Below, piece by piece: positions 1 through 6,482 of a stretch of DNA of 13,337 nt. This DNA is from an uncultured Gemmatimonadales bacterium. Its GTDB lineage: Bacteria > Gemmatimonadota > Gemmatimonadetes > Longimicrobiales > Gaopeijiaceae. Numbering within the stretch: the stretch's first letter is position 1; each line of letters starts with the position of its first letter. The notes beneath the pieces are model-generated. The model made no database searches. It had not been told where the DNA came from and saw nothing but the letters and a program-made list of their open reading frames with translations. The translations under genes were made by a program, and so were the position numbers. The stretch is from the NCBI GenBank assembly GCA_937982605.1, contig CALJLC010000104.1, positions 1 to 13,337 on the forward strand, in the 5' to 3' direction.

Positions 1-1
1 C

Positions 2-814
2 TGCTTCAGCCTGCCGTCTTGGAGCTTCGATACCACCGTCGTCCACGGCGGCCCGGGACTCGACCACGCGTATCGCCGGCCGGGGCTCCACGCCCTGGCC
101 ACCCGCAACACGCTCGTCTACTACGATCAGCGCGGGACGGGCCGCTCGGCCGCGGAGCTCACCGCCACCTCGATCAACCTGGACGCCTTCGTCCAGGACA
201 TCGACGCGCTGCGTCAGGTGCTCGGATACCCCCGGGTCAGTGTGCTCGGGCACTCCTTCGGCGCCCTCATCGCCATCGAATACGCGCGACGTCACCCGGA
301 CGAGACCCGCGCGCTGATCCTCATGAACCCGGTCGAGCCGGGCTCGCGCTTCGCCGACGCGACCGCGCAGCGTCAGCGCGAGCGGAGGACCGTGGCGGAC
401 GGAGAGGAGATGCGCGCCCTCACGCAGAGCGAGGCGTTCGAGGCCAGGGACCCGGCCACGCTCAGTCAGGTCTACCGGGTGTCGTTCCGACAGCTTCTCA
501 GGGATCGGGCGCTGATCGACGAGCTCGAGCTCGACCTGGCCACCGAGACGGCCCGGAACGGCCAGGACGTGGCCGCCCTGCTCGGGGGCAGCATGGGCAC
601 GGTCGACTGGTGGGACCGGCTGGGCGCGATCGACACGCCCACCCTGGTCCTGCAGGGTCGGTACGACGCGCCTCCGCTCGAGATGGGCCGTGCGCTCGCG
701 GAGGCGTTCCCGCGGGGTGCGTACGAGGTGCTCGACACCGGCCACTTCCCCTACGTCGAGGATCGGGAGGCTCTGCTCTCGGCGGTTTCGGGCTTCTTCG
801 CGACGATCCGGTGA
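2..814 (+). CDS. Alpha/beta hydrolase, proline iminopeptidase-like (5' partial)
   Basis: The reading frame is open to the left edge, so the N-terminus is missing; 270 residues are visible. It carries the hallmarks of the proline iminopeptidase branch (peptidase S33) of the alpha/beta hydrolase fold. These are the oxyanion-hole motif HGGPG (visible residues 15-19), the strand motif DQRGTGRS (42-49) and the nucleophile elbow GHSFG with Ser85. The acid Asp222 lies in GRYDAPP and the base His248 in TGHFPYVED. Classical enzymes of this branch release N-terminal proline from peptides, but many relatives are general esterases or amidases, so the substrate is open. No membrane segment is seen in the visible part. 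The stop overlaps the GTG start of the next gene by four bases, indicating co-transcription. The family assignment is firm; the exact activity is not. Confidence 0.9.
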   Translation, partial: CFSLPSWSFDTTVVHGGPGLDHAYRRPGLHALATRNTLVYYDQRGTGRSAAELTATSINLDAFVQDIDALRQVLGYPRVSVLGHSFGALIAIEYARRHPDETRALILMNPVEPGSRFADATAQRQRERRTVADGEEMRALTQSEAFEARDPATLSQVYRVSFRQLLRDRALIDELELDLATETARNGQDVAALLGGSMGTVDWWDRLGAIDTPTLVLQGRYDAPPLEMGRALAEAFPRGAYEVLDTGHFPYVEDREALLSAVSGFFATIR

Positions 815-1059
815 GCGCGGCGCGCCGGGTCGCCGTCGTGCTGCTCGCGTACGTGGTGGTCGCGGGCACCGTCTGGGCCGTGGCGGGCTGGGCGCGACGG
901 GTCCTGGCGCTGCCGGCCTCGTTCCTGGACCTCCTCGGGATCGGACTCGCCGTCGGGCTCCCGCTGGCTGGCCTGCTCGCGTGGTACTATCCCAGGCTCG
1001 GCCACCACGGTATCCATCCCGACCACGCGGACTCCCGTTCCGGGGGTCGCGACCCCTGA
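811..1059 (+). CDS. Small two-helix membrane protein
   Basis: This 82-residue protein begins at a GTG that overlaps the hydrolase stop in the tetranucleotide GTGA. No Shine-Dalgarno sequence is visible, so it probably depends on translational coupling. It has a basic N-terminus (SAARR) and two hydrophobic helices at about 7-25 and 38-58, joined by a short stretch containing ARR and a Leu-Pro pair. A His-rich polar tail from about residue 64 ends in SGGRDP. The second half (leucine-proline, hydrophobic helix, then LLAWYYP and a Gly-Ile) resembles the membrane module that in some GC-rich bacteria joins a cytoplasmic regulatory domain to a periplasmic TPR domain. There the module is usually followed by a TPEG-like motif. 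That likeness is from memory of the pattern and is an inference. The function is unknown. The overlap and the clean hydrophobic pattern argue that it is a real gene. Confidence 0.65.
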   Translation: MSAARRVAVVLLAYVVVAGTVWAVAGWARRVLALPASFLDLLGIGLAVGLPLAGLLAWYYPRLGHHGIHPDHADSRSGGRDP

Positions 1060-1075
1060 GCCGAGGGGGCACGTC

Positions 1076-1582
1076 ATGACGCCCGAGCCGACCATCCGCC
1101 CCCTGCGGGCCGTGGACTGGCCGGCGGTGCGCGAGATCTACCGCGCGGGTATCGAGTCAGGCGACGCCACCTTCGAGACCGTCGTGCCGGAGTGGCCGGT
1201 GTGGGAGTCGTCCCGGCACCCGGAGGCACGCCTGGTGGCCGAGCTGGACGGCACGGTCGTCGGCTTCGCGGCGCTCAGCCCCGTATCGAAGCGGCCGGTG
1301 TACGCCGGCGTCTGCGAGGTGATGGTCTACGTGGCCTCGGAGCGGCGGGGGCACGGTGTGGGGGGCGCGCTCATGCGCGCCCTCGTGGAGGCGAGCGAGC
1401 GCGCCGGCATCTGGACGCTCCAGGCCGGCATCTTCCCGGAAAACGTCGCGTCGATCCGGGCGCACGAGCGCGTCGGCTTCCGCGTCGTGGGACGACGCGA
1501 GCGGATCGGGCGCTTCCACGACGGGCGCTGGCGCGACACGCTCCTGCTGGAGCGCCGCAGCGCTTCGGTCGGCGTCGACTGA
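1076..1582 (+). CDS. GNAT N-acetyltransferase, phosphinothricin acetyltransferase-like
   Basis: This 168-residue protein is the normal size for the Pat/Bar/YncA branch of GNAT acetyltransferases, which transfer acetyl from acetyl-CoA to small amino-acid-like amines such as phosphinothricin or methionine sulfoximine. It opens with the typical IRPLRAVDWPAVREIYRAG helix. It has a central block with GFAALSPVSKRPVYAGVCEVMVY, and the acetyl-CoA pyrophosphate loop is RRGHGVGGAL (residues 90-99). The C-terminal signature includes IFPENVASIRAHERVGF followed by GRFHDGRWRDTLLLER. The start at 1076 is supported by a purine-rich GAGGGGG stretch about six bases upstream. It follows the small membrane protein by 16 bases, so it is probably in the same transcript. 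The next gene converges on it. In environmental bacteria this family often handles methionine derivatives rather than herbicide, so the true substrate is uncertain. Confidence 0.92.
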   Translation: MTPEPTIRPLRAVDWPAVREIYRAGIESGDATFETVVPEWPVWESSRHPEARLVAELDGTVVGFAALSPVSKRPVYAGVCEVMVYVASERRGHGVGGALMRALVEASERAGIWTLQAGIFPENVASIRAHERVGFRVVGRRERIGRFHDGRWRDTLLLERRSASVGVD

Positions 1583-1588
1583 CGCGGG

Positions 1589-1609
1589 CGCGGGCCGTCG
1601 AGCCCCGCG
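1589..1609. terminator. GC-rich hairpin between convergent genes
   Basis: The 31-bp gap between the acetyltransferase stop and the M55 stop contains CGCGGG (1589-1594) and its exact complement CCCGCG (1604-1609), separated by nine bases. No T-run follows on either strand, so it is not a textbook intrinsic terminator. Its position between converging stop codons fits a bidirectional transcription stop or an mRNA 3'-end stabiliser. In a genome this rich in GC a 6-bp stem may also arise by chance. Confidence 0.35.
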
Positions 1610-1613
1610 GCGG

Positions 1614-2564
1614 TCAGGGCGAGATGCTCGCGGAGTACCGGGTGGCGAAGGCGATGAAGCGCGAGACCTCGGTCATGTCCCGTCCCACGAAGCGGATCGT
1701 GTGCGCGTCGACCCGATCCACGTTGGGGAGGTACGCCATCACCTCGGCCGGCATGTAGTTCTTGAAGGAGATCTCGAGGTCGACCGGGCCGTCCATGACG
1801 TACGGCTCGAAGTCGTCGAGCCGCGCCAGGGCGGCGCGCACCCGCTCGCCGATGAGGGCGTACGATGCCTCGGGCATGATCGTCCGGGCCGAGTGGAAGC
1901 CGTAGTTCCACTTCACCACCGCGCCTTCCATGTCCCCGATCACCCGGCGCGCCTCCTCGACCGTCGCGTCGTCACCGGAGATCATCACCACGGGGACCCC
2001 GAAGTCCCCGGCGATGGCGGCGTTGATGCTCGCCTCCATCATCTCGACTCCGTTGATCCGCACCGCCGTCAGACTCGCGCTCGAGATCGTATGGGCGCGG
2101 ACGCCCTCGGGGTTCGTGGTGCTGGCGTGGTAGCCGATGAAGATCACCGCGTCGAAGGTCTCGTCGATGCCTTCCATCATCATCAGCGGTCTCGGCCACG
2201 AGCGGACGAGCTGGATGTCCTGCGGAAGCTCCTCGAGGAGGAGGTTCTCCCCGTTGCCGTGCGAGTCGGAGACCAGAATCTCCGTGGCGCCCATCTCGCG
2301 GGCAGCCGCGCTGGCGGCGTTGACCTCGTTCGTCATGAACTGCCGGAACCGCCCGTACTCGAAGCCGCCGGGCCCGAGCTGGTCTCCGGTCACGACGCCG
2401 ACCACGCCCTCGAGGTCGGCGGAGATGTACACCTTCAGCCCCTCCTGGGCCGCGGCTGCGCCGGGCGCGACCGCGCCGGGCATGGCGAGCGCGAAGACCG
2501 CTGCGACCGGAACGAGGGCGGCGCGGGTGAGGCGGCGTGTGCGGGATCCGGCTGTGCGCGTCAT
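1614..2564 (-). CDS. Exported M55 (DppA-like) D-aminopeptidase family metallopeptidase
   Basis: This 316-residue protein belongs to peptidase family M55, whose founding member DppA is a zinc D-aminopeptidase. The metal-ligand motifs are in order: SADLEG with Asp50 and Glu52, DSHGNG with His102, GYHAS with His146, and a Glu near 177 in VEMMEASINAAIAGDFGVPVV. The first 40 residues look like a Sec signal peptide, with an Arg-rich start, a hydrophobic core at about 14-38 and an Ala-rich cleavage site before QEG. The enzyme is therefore probably periplasmic, unlike cytosolic DppA. The start is supported by AGGAG on the minus strand about eight bases upstream of the ATG. It lies 15 bp behind the flavoprotein stop, as the third gene of a minus-strand unit. 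Likely substrates are D-amino-acid peptides, possibly from cell-wall turnover, but this is inference. Confidence 0.92.
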   Translation of the reverse strand: MTRTAGSRTRRLTRAALVPVAAVFALAMPGAVAPGAAAAQEGLKVYISADLEGVVGVVTGDQLGPGGFEYGRFRQFMTNEVNAASAAAREMGATEILVSDSHGNGENLLLEELPQDIQLVRSWPRPLMMMEGIDETFDAVIFIGYHASTTNPEGVRAHTISSASLTAVRINGVEMMEASINAAIAGDFGVPVVMISGDDATVEEARRVIGDMEGAVVKWNYGFHSARTIMPEASYALIGERVRAALARLDDFEPYVMDGPVDLEISFKNYMPAEVMAYLPNVDRVDAHTIRFVGRDMTEVSRFIAFATRYSASISP

Positions 2565-2579
2565 GGGGTTCTCCTGTGC

Positions 2580-3575
2580 TCAGATTCGGGCGGCCCGAAG
2601 CGCCTCGGCGCATTCGTGGACGATGTCACCGGCCGGGCGGACCTCGTCGATCGAGGCGACCGAGCGTCCCGCCTGCCAGTATTCGGTGGCGCCCGCCTCG
2701 TCGAGCGCCGTGCGCTTCAGGGTCCACGCGGAGCGAAGCGCGTACAGGCTGCGCATGAGATGCTTCGTCCGACGGCCGCGCAGCATCCGGCGCGCGATCG
2801 GGCCGGCGCGAAGGCCGAGTCGGCGCACGTACGGCGTGTCGATCACCGCGACGGGCACGCCCGTGAGGCGCTCGGTGAGGACGATGTCGTCCTCCTCCGC
2901 CTCGAGGATCGCGCGCTTGTAGGGCAGCGAGGCCCGGCACTCCTCCGTGGCGATGAAGCGGGTGCCCATCTGGACGCCGGCATACCCGAGCCCGATCGCG
3001 TCGACGAAGTCCCGGCTCGATCCGACTCCACCGGCGCAGACCACCGGCAGGCCGAGGCCGCCGACCTCGTCGAGCAGCGCCCGGGCGTCGAGCGGGCCCG
3101 CGTGCCCTCCCGCGCGGCAGGTCACCGCGATGACGCCCTGCACGCCCGACTCGAGTGCCTTTCCCGCCCACTTCCGCTCGGTGACGTCGTGATAGACCAC
3201 TCCGCCGACCTGCTCCACCCGGTCGACGACCCAGCGCGGCTTGCCGAGCGAGGTGATGAAGAAGCGCACACCCTCCTCGAGCGCGATGTCGATCCACGCC
3301 ACCATCCGCTTGCGATACGTCTCGGAGGACGCCTCGATCAGCGCGTTCATGCCGATCGGGCGGTCGGTGACCTCCCGGATCGCGCGCAGGCCTTCCCGGA
3401 AGTCGTATCCGAAGACGTAGGTGAGGGAGACGGGCTGCACGACCCCGAGCCCGCCGGCCGCCGACACCGCCGCCACCAGCTCCGGGTTCGAGCACGGGTA
3501 CATCGGGCCGCACACGAGCGGGACGTCGACCCCGGCGTCCCGCGTGAGCGCGGTGGCGAGCGCGGGGTCGCTCAC
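2580..3575 (-). CDS. Nitronate monooxygenase / 2-nitropropane dioxygenase family flavoprotein
   Basis: This 331-residue FMN-dependent TIM-barrel protein belongs to the NMO/NPD family. The N-terminal strand VPLVCGPMYPCSNPELVAAV is typical. The active-site block CRAGGHAGP (153-161) supplies His158, which matches the catalytic His of nitronate monooxygenases. FMN-phosphate contacts are expected at AGGVGSSRDF (181-190) and at GYAGVQMGTRFIATEEC (197-213). The start is taken as the GTG at 3575-3573, because it overlaps the stop of the upstream hotdog gene as GTGA and gives the usual family length; the frame stays open further upstream inside that gene. Bona fide enzymes oxidise nitronates such as propionate 3-nitronate. 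Close relatives include enoyl reductases such as FabK, and many members are uncharacterised. The tail from about 250 is Arg-rich with HLMRSLYALR and a YWQAGRSVASI segment, as commonly seen in this family. Substrate uncertain. Confidence 0.93.
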   Translation of the reverse strand: MSDPALATALTRDAGVDVPLVCGPMYPCSNPELVAAVSAAGGLGVVQPVSLTYVFGYDFREGLRAIREVTDRPIGMNALIEASSETYRKRMVAWIDIALEEGVRFFITSLGKPRWVVDRVEQVGGVVYHDVTERKWAGKALESGVQGVIAVTCRAGGHAGPLDARALLDEVGGLGLPVVCAGGVGSSRDFVDAIGLGYAGVQMGTRFIATEECRASLPYKRAILEAEEDDIVLTERLTGVPVAVIDTPYVRRLGLRAGPIARRMLRGRRTKHLMRSLYALRSAWTLKRTALDEAGATEYWQAGRSVASIDEVRPAGDIVHECAEALRAARI

Positions 3576-4057
3576 GCGGGGACCGGCGAAAGGAGCCAGA
3601 GCGCCTCGACGGTGGCCACCACCTCTCCGGAGTCGTCGGTGATCCGCGCCTCGACGGAATACTCCGTGCGTTCGGTCACGCGCGGAATCGCGCAGCGCGC
3701 CTCGGCGCGAAGCCGACCCCGCGCCTTCTTCACGTAGCGCACCTCGATGCCGGTCAGGATCCCGCGCACCTCGGGCCCCATCGCGCCGAGGAGCGCCAGG
3801 CCGGTGGACAGCTCGCCCACGTTGGCCAGCGCGATCGCATGGACCGAGCGAAGATGATTCCGTACCCGTCGGCGGTCTCGCATCGACACCACCACGTGTC
3901 CGGGCTCGAGCTGCTCGACCCGCGCGCCGATGCTCGCCGTGTACGGGACCATCGTCCCCAGGATCCGGCTGAAGAGCCAACGGCCGCCCGGGAGCGGGCT
4001 GAGTCGCTCCCAGAGAGATCGGAGCCGGGCGCCCGGCGATTCGCTGGATCGGGGCAT
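3572..4057 (-). CDS. Hotdog-fold protein, DUF4442/PaaI thioesterase-like
   Basis: This 161-residue protein matches the DUF4442 type of hotdog-fold protein, related to PaaI/YiiD-C acyl-CoA thioesterases. It opens with an amphipathic helix (LRSLWERLSPLPGG) and the segment RILGTMVPYTASIGARVEQLEPGH. The hotdog central-helix motif follows, RNHLRSVHAIALANVGELSTGLAL at 66-89, then the strands GILTGIEVRYVKKARG, RLRAEARC and EYSVEARITDDSGEVVATVEALWLL. The ATG at 4057-4055 gives a normal family length, although no good Shine-Dalgarno sequence precedes it. It is the first gene of the minus-strand unit, overlaps the flavoprotein start by four bases, and is divergent from the small membrane gene at 4130. 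Hydrolysis of an acyl-CoA or acyl thioester is the reasonable family-level guess. Many DUF4442 members have no proven activity. Confidence 0.85.
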   Translation of the reverse strand: MPRSSESPGARLRSLWERLSPLPGGRWLFSRILGTMVPYTASIGARVEQLEPGHVVVSMRDRRRVRNHLRSVHAIALANVGELSTGLALLGAMGPEVRGILTGIEVRYVKKARGRLRAEARCAIPRVTERTEYSVEARITDDSGEVVATVEALWLLSPVPA

Positions 4058-4085
4058 GGGGTGGGGACGAGGGGTGCGGCGGCGA

Positions 4086-4091
4086 TATCTT
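4086..4091 (+). promoter_or_regulatory. Candidate -10 element TATCTT in divergent intergenic region
   Basis: The 72-bp gap between the divergent starts at 4057 (minus) and 4130 (plus) contains TATCTT, the only AT-rich spot in it. It would place a plus-strand transcription start near 4098, about 32 nt before the GTG. The intervening leader has no Shine-Dalgarno sequence but holds a short stem, CGGGGG (4092-4097) with CCCCCG (4104-4109). No convincing -35 box is visible. The same hexamer type recurs before murB and the M61 gene. The overlapping GATATC makes a minus-strand use possible too. Confidence 0.35.
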
Positions 4092-4129
4092 CGGGGGCCG
4101 GGCCCCCCGCGGCAACGCCGACCCGAACC

Positions 4130-4486
4130 GTGTCCATCCTCTTCTACTTCCGCGAGATCATCGTCGCCCTGGTCTGGGTGCTGGCGAACGTCGTGTACCT
4201 GGACCTCAAGCGGAAAGGGATCCGGGGCTTCACGCGCTTCGCCGCCTTCTGGGTGGGCCAGCCGACGACGTGGGTCACCTTCTTCGCGGTCCGCGACGGC
4301 CAGCAGCCCACCTTCCACGCGCCCGAGGAGGACGACGAGGGCGGTCTCCTCCTCGACGACATCCGCCGCGACCGCGCCCTCCGGGAGGGGGCCGGGGCCG
4401 CTCCGGAGCGGGTGGAAGCCGGCAGCCCCGCCGATGGTGGCGGCCGGACCGCCCCGGACGGGCCCCGCTCCGGAGTCGAGCCGTGA
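4130..4486 (+). CDS. Small membrane protein, hypothetical
   Basis: This 118-residue protein is not recognised as a named family. The start is taken as GTG at 4130, because the hydrophobic N-terminus begins directly there; the frame is open further upstream but only through sequence antisense to the hotdog gene. It has one clear membrane helix at about 8-24 (EIIVALVWVLANVVYLDL). A second, more amphipathic aromatic segment at about 33-54 contains FTRFAAFWVGQPTTWVTFF. After that come an acidic patch (EEDDEGGLLLDD) and a low-complexity Ala/Gly/Pro-rich tail, probably disordered and cytoplasmic. Its stop overlaps the MATE gene start as GTGA with a GGAG at 4472-4475, so the two are almost certainly co-expressed. 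A role as a small partner of the exporter is possible but is only inferred from position. Confidence 0.7.
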   Translation: MSILFYFREIIVALVWVLANVVYLDLKRKGIRGFTRFAAFWVGQPTTWVTFFAVRDGQQPTFHAPEEDDEGGLLLDDIRRDRALREGAGAAPERVEAGSPADGGGRTAPDGPRSGVEP

Positions 4487-5907
4487 GCGAACCGTTGGAG
4501 GCGGTCGCCGAGCCGAGTCCGGCGCCGCCGGGGCCGGTCCGGCTCCCGGCGTACCGGCCCGGCCGTGAAGACCTTCGAGTCCTGCTGCGGCTCGCGACCC
4601 CGGTGGCGGTCGTGCAGATCGGCCTCATGGCCATGGGGGCGATCGACACGGTCATGGTGGGGCGCGTCTCGGCCACGGACCTCGCCGCGGTGGCGATCGG
4701 CAACCTCTACTTCTTCGGTATCGCGGTCTTCGGCATGGGCGTGCTCTACGCGCTCGACCCCGTGATCGCCCAGGCCGTCGGCGCGGGGGACCGGGTCGGG
4801 ATCGCCCGGGGGGTGCAGCGGGGCGGGGTCATCGCGACGCTGCTCTCCGCGGCGGCGATGCTCCTCCTCCTGCCCGCGGGTCCCTTCCTGACGCTCGCGC
4901 GACAGCCGGTCGAGGTGGTGCCGATCGCGCACGAGTACGCGCACGGGCTCATCCTCGGGATGCTCCCGTTCTACGCCTTCGTCGTCCTCCGTCAGAGCCT
5001 CCAGGCGATGGGTCGCGTGCGCCCGATCGTCATCACCGTGCTGGTGGCGAACCTGGTGAACGTCGGGCTCAACTGGGTGCTCATCTTCGGAAACCTCGGC
5101 GCGCCCGCCATGGGCGCGGTCGGCTCGGCGTGGGGATCGAGCCTGAGCCGCTGGTTCATGCTCTTCCTCCTGGTGGCGGCCGCCTGGGGCGAGCTCCGCA
5201 CGAGCCTCGTTCCGCTGCCGCCCGGCGCGCTGGCATGCGGGCCCCGCGAGCGGTTCCTCTCGGGCGCCGTCGCCAGCGCCACCCATCAGTGGCTCGAGTT
5301 CGGCGGCTGCGCCCCCGCCGGCCTCCTGATGGGGCTGCTGGGCACGATCGCCGTGGCCAGCCATCAGGTGGCGCTTCAGCTGGCGGCCCTGACCTTCATG
5401 ATCCCGGTCGGGGTCGCGCAGGCGACCGGCGTGGTCGTCGGACAGGCGGTCGGGCGGGAGGATCCGGCGGGGGCGCGCCGCGCGGTCGGCGCCGGGATCG
5501 CCTCGGCTTCGGCCTTCATGATGTTCACCGCCGTCCTCTTCCTCACGGTGCCGGACCCGCTGGCGCGCATCTTCAGCAACGACGCCACGGTGGTGGCCGC
5601 GGCGGCGGCGCTCCTTCCGATCGCGGGGGTCTTCCAGGTCTTCGACGGTCTCCAGGTGGCCGCGGCGGGCGCGCTGCGGGGCATCGGCGACACGCGCGTC
5701 CCGATGCTGCTCAACCTCCTCGGCTTCTGGGGCGTCGGGCTGCCCACCTGCGCCCTGCTCGGCTTCCGAACCGACCTGGGCCCGCTCGGCGTCTGGTGGG
5801 GGCTGGCCCTCGGCATCGGCGTGGTCGCCGTGATGCTCGTCGCGCGCATTCGACGGCGCTTCGGTCGGGAGCTCCGCCGCCTCGTGATCGAGGACGACCT
5901 CGTCTAG
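4483..5907 (+). CDS. MATE-family multidrug exporter (NorM-type)
   Basis: This 474-residue integral membrane protein has about twelve hydrophobic helices, the standard length for MATE exporters. These expel cationic drugs or metabolites in exchange for Na+ or H+. The first repeat shows MGAIDTVMVGRVSATDLAAVAIGN and the second AATGVVVGQ-like spacing in VAQATGVVVGQAVGRED. Three acidic residues fall where the cation-site acids of Vibrio NorM sit: Asp55 (AIDTVMVGR), Glu272 (QWLEFGG) and Asp388 (VFDGLQ). This supports the NorM branch and a functional ion-coupling site. The alignment is by eye. The first about 28 residues are polar and Pro-rich, preceding helix 1. The GTG start overlaps the upstream small membrane gene, and the stop is 11 bp before the epimerase ATG. 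The transported substrate cannot be read from the sequence. Confidence 0.95.
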   Translation: MSEPLEAVAEPSPAPPGPVRLPAYRPGREDLRVLLRLATPVAVVQIGLMAMGAIDTVMVGRVSATDLAAVAIGNLYFFGIAVFGMGVLYALDPVIAQAVGAGDRVGIARGVQRGGVIATLLSAAAMLLLLPAGPFLTLARQPVEVVPIAHEYAHGLILGMLPFYAFVVLRQSLQAMGRVRPIVITVLVANLVNVGLNWVLIFGNLGAPAMGAVGSAWGSSLSRWFMLFLLVAAAWGELRTSLVPLPPGALACGPRERFLSGAVASATHQWLEFGGCAPAGLLMGLLGTIAVASHQVALQLAALTFMIPVGVAQATGVVVGQAVGREDPAGARRAVGAGIASASAFMMFTAVLFLTVPDPLARIFSNDATVVAAAAALLPIAGVFQVFDGLQVAAAGALRGIGDTRVPMLLNLLGFWGVGLPTCALLGFRTDLGPLGVWWGLALGIGVVAVMLVARIRRRFGRELRRLVIEDDLV

Positions 5908-5918
5908 CTTCCCGAGCC

Positions 5919-6482
5919 ATGTCGTTCACCTTCCATCCGCTCGCCATCCGGGACGTGGTTCTGATCCGCCCGGAGCGGCACCTCGACGACCGGGGCTTCT
6001 TCAAGGAGGTCTACCGCGAGGACCTCTTCCGCGAGGCCGGCATCGACGCCCCGTTCGTCCAGGACAACCTCACCCGCTCGGTCCGCGGAGCCCTGCGCGG
6101 ACTCCACTACCAGCTCCCGCCCGCGGCCCAGGGGAAGCTCATCGGGGTGGTGCGGGGGAAGATCTGGGACGTCGCGGTCGACCTGCGGCGGGGCGGGCCC
6201 ACCTTCGGGCGCTGGGTCGCCCGCACGCTCGACGTGGACGCGGGAGATCTGCTCTGGATCCCGCCGGGCTTCGCGCACGGCTACTGCACGCTCTCGGACA
6301 CCGCGGACGTCCTGTACAAGGTGACCCGGCCGTACGCGCCGGAGCTGAGCCGTGGGCTCCGCTGGGACGACCCGACGCTCGGGATCCAGTGGCCGGTCGA
6401 CGATCCGATCCTCTCCGCCGCCGACCGCCGGCAGCCGAGCTGGGAGCGCTGCGAGAACCCCTTCCGGATCGGCGACGGGTGA
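5919..6482 (+). CDS. rfbC: dTDP-4-dehydrorhamnose 3,5-epimerase
   Basis: This 187-residue cupin is full length for RmlC/RfbC, which epimerises C3 and C5 of dTDP-4-keto-6-deoxyglucose on the way to dTDP-L-rhamnose for O-antigen or other surface glycans. Diagnostic motifs include DDRGFFKEVYRED, the dTDP-binding block FVQDNLTRSVRGALRGLHYQ, and IPPGFAHGYCTLSDTADVLYKVT. The C-terminal segment is RGLRWDDPTLGIQWP. His63 (GLHYQ) and Tyr133 (LYKVT) occupy the same positions as the catalytic His and Tyr of the Salmonella enzyme. The ATG at 5919 gives the canonical N-terminus. No Shine-Dalgarno sequence is visible in the 11-bp gap, though a TAGCTT hexamer lies nine bases upstream. No rfbA, rfbB or rfbD neighbour is present, so the pathway partners must be elsewhere. 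Confidence 0.96.
   Translation: MSFTFHPLAIRDVVLIRPERHLDDRGFFKEVYREDLFREAGIDAPFVQDNLTRSVRGALRGLHYQLPPAAQGKLIGVVRGKIWDVAVDLRRGGPTFGRWVARTLDVDAGDLLWIPPGFAHGYCTLSDTADVLYKVTRPYAPELSRGLRWDDPTLGIQWPVDDPILSAADRRQPSWERCENPFRIGDG

Noticed and set aside
2..814. The hydrolase as a truncated pseudogene
   Set aside because: The frame is open to the window edge and all three catalytic residues are present. The missing N-terminus is explained by the boundary.
1356..3737. 793-codon plus-strand frame antisense to the M55 and flavoprotein genes
   Set aside because: Its translation is rich in His, Arg, Asp and Val repeats characteristic of antisense reading of GC-rich genes. The minus-strand genes have full catalytic motifs and proper starts.
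4144..5364. 406-codon minus-strand frame antisense to the MATE gene
   Set aside because: The translation is charged low-complexity sequence without domain motifs, while the opposite strand encodes a complete twelve-helix exporter.
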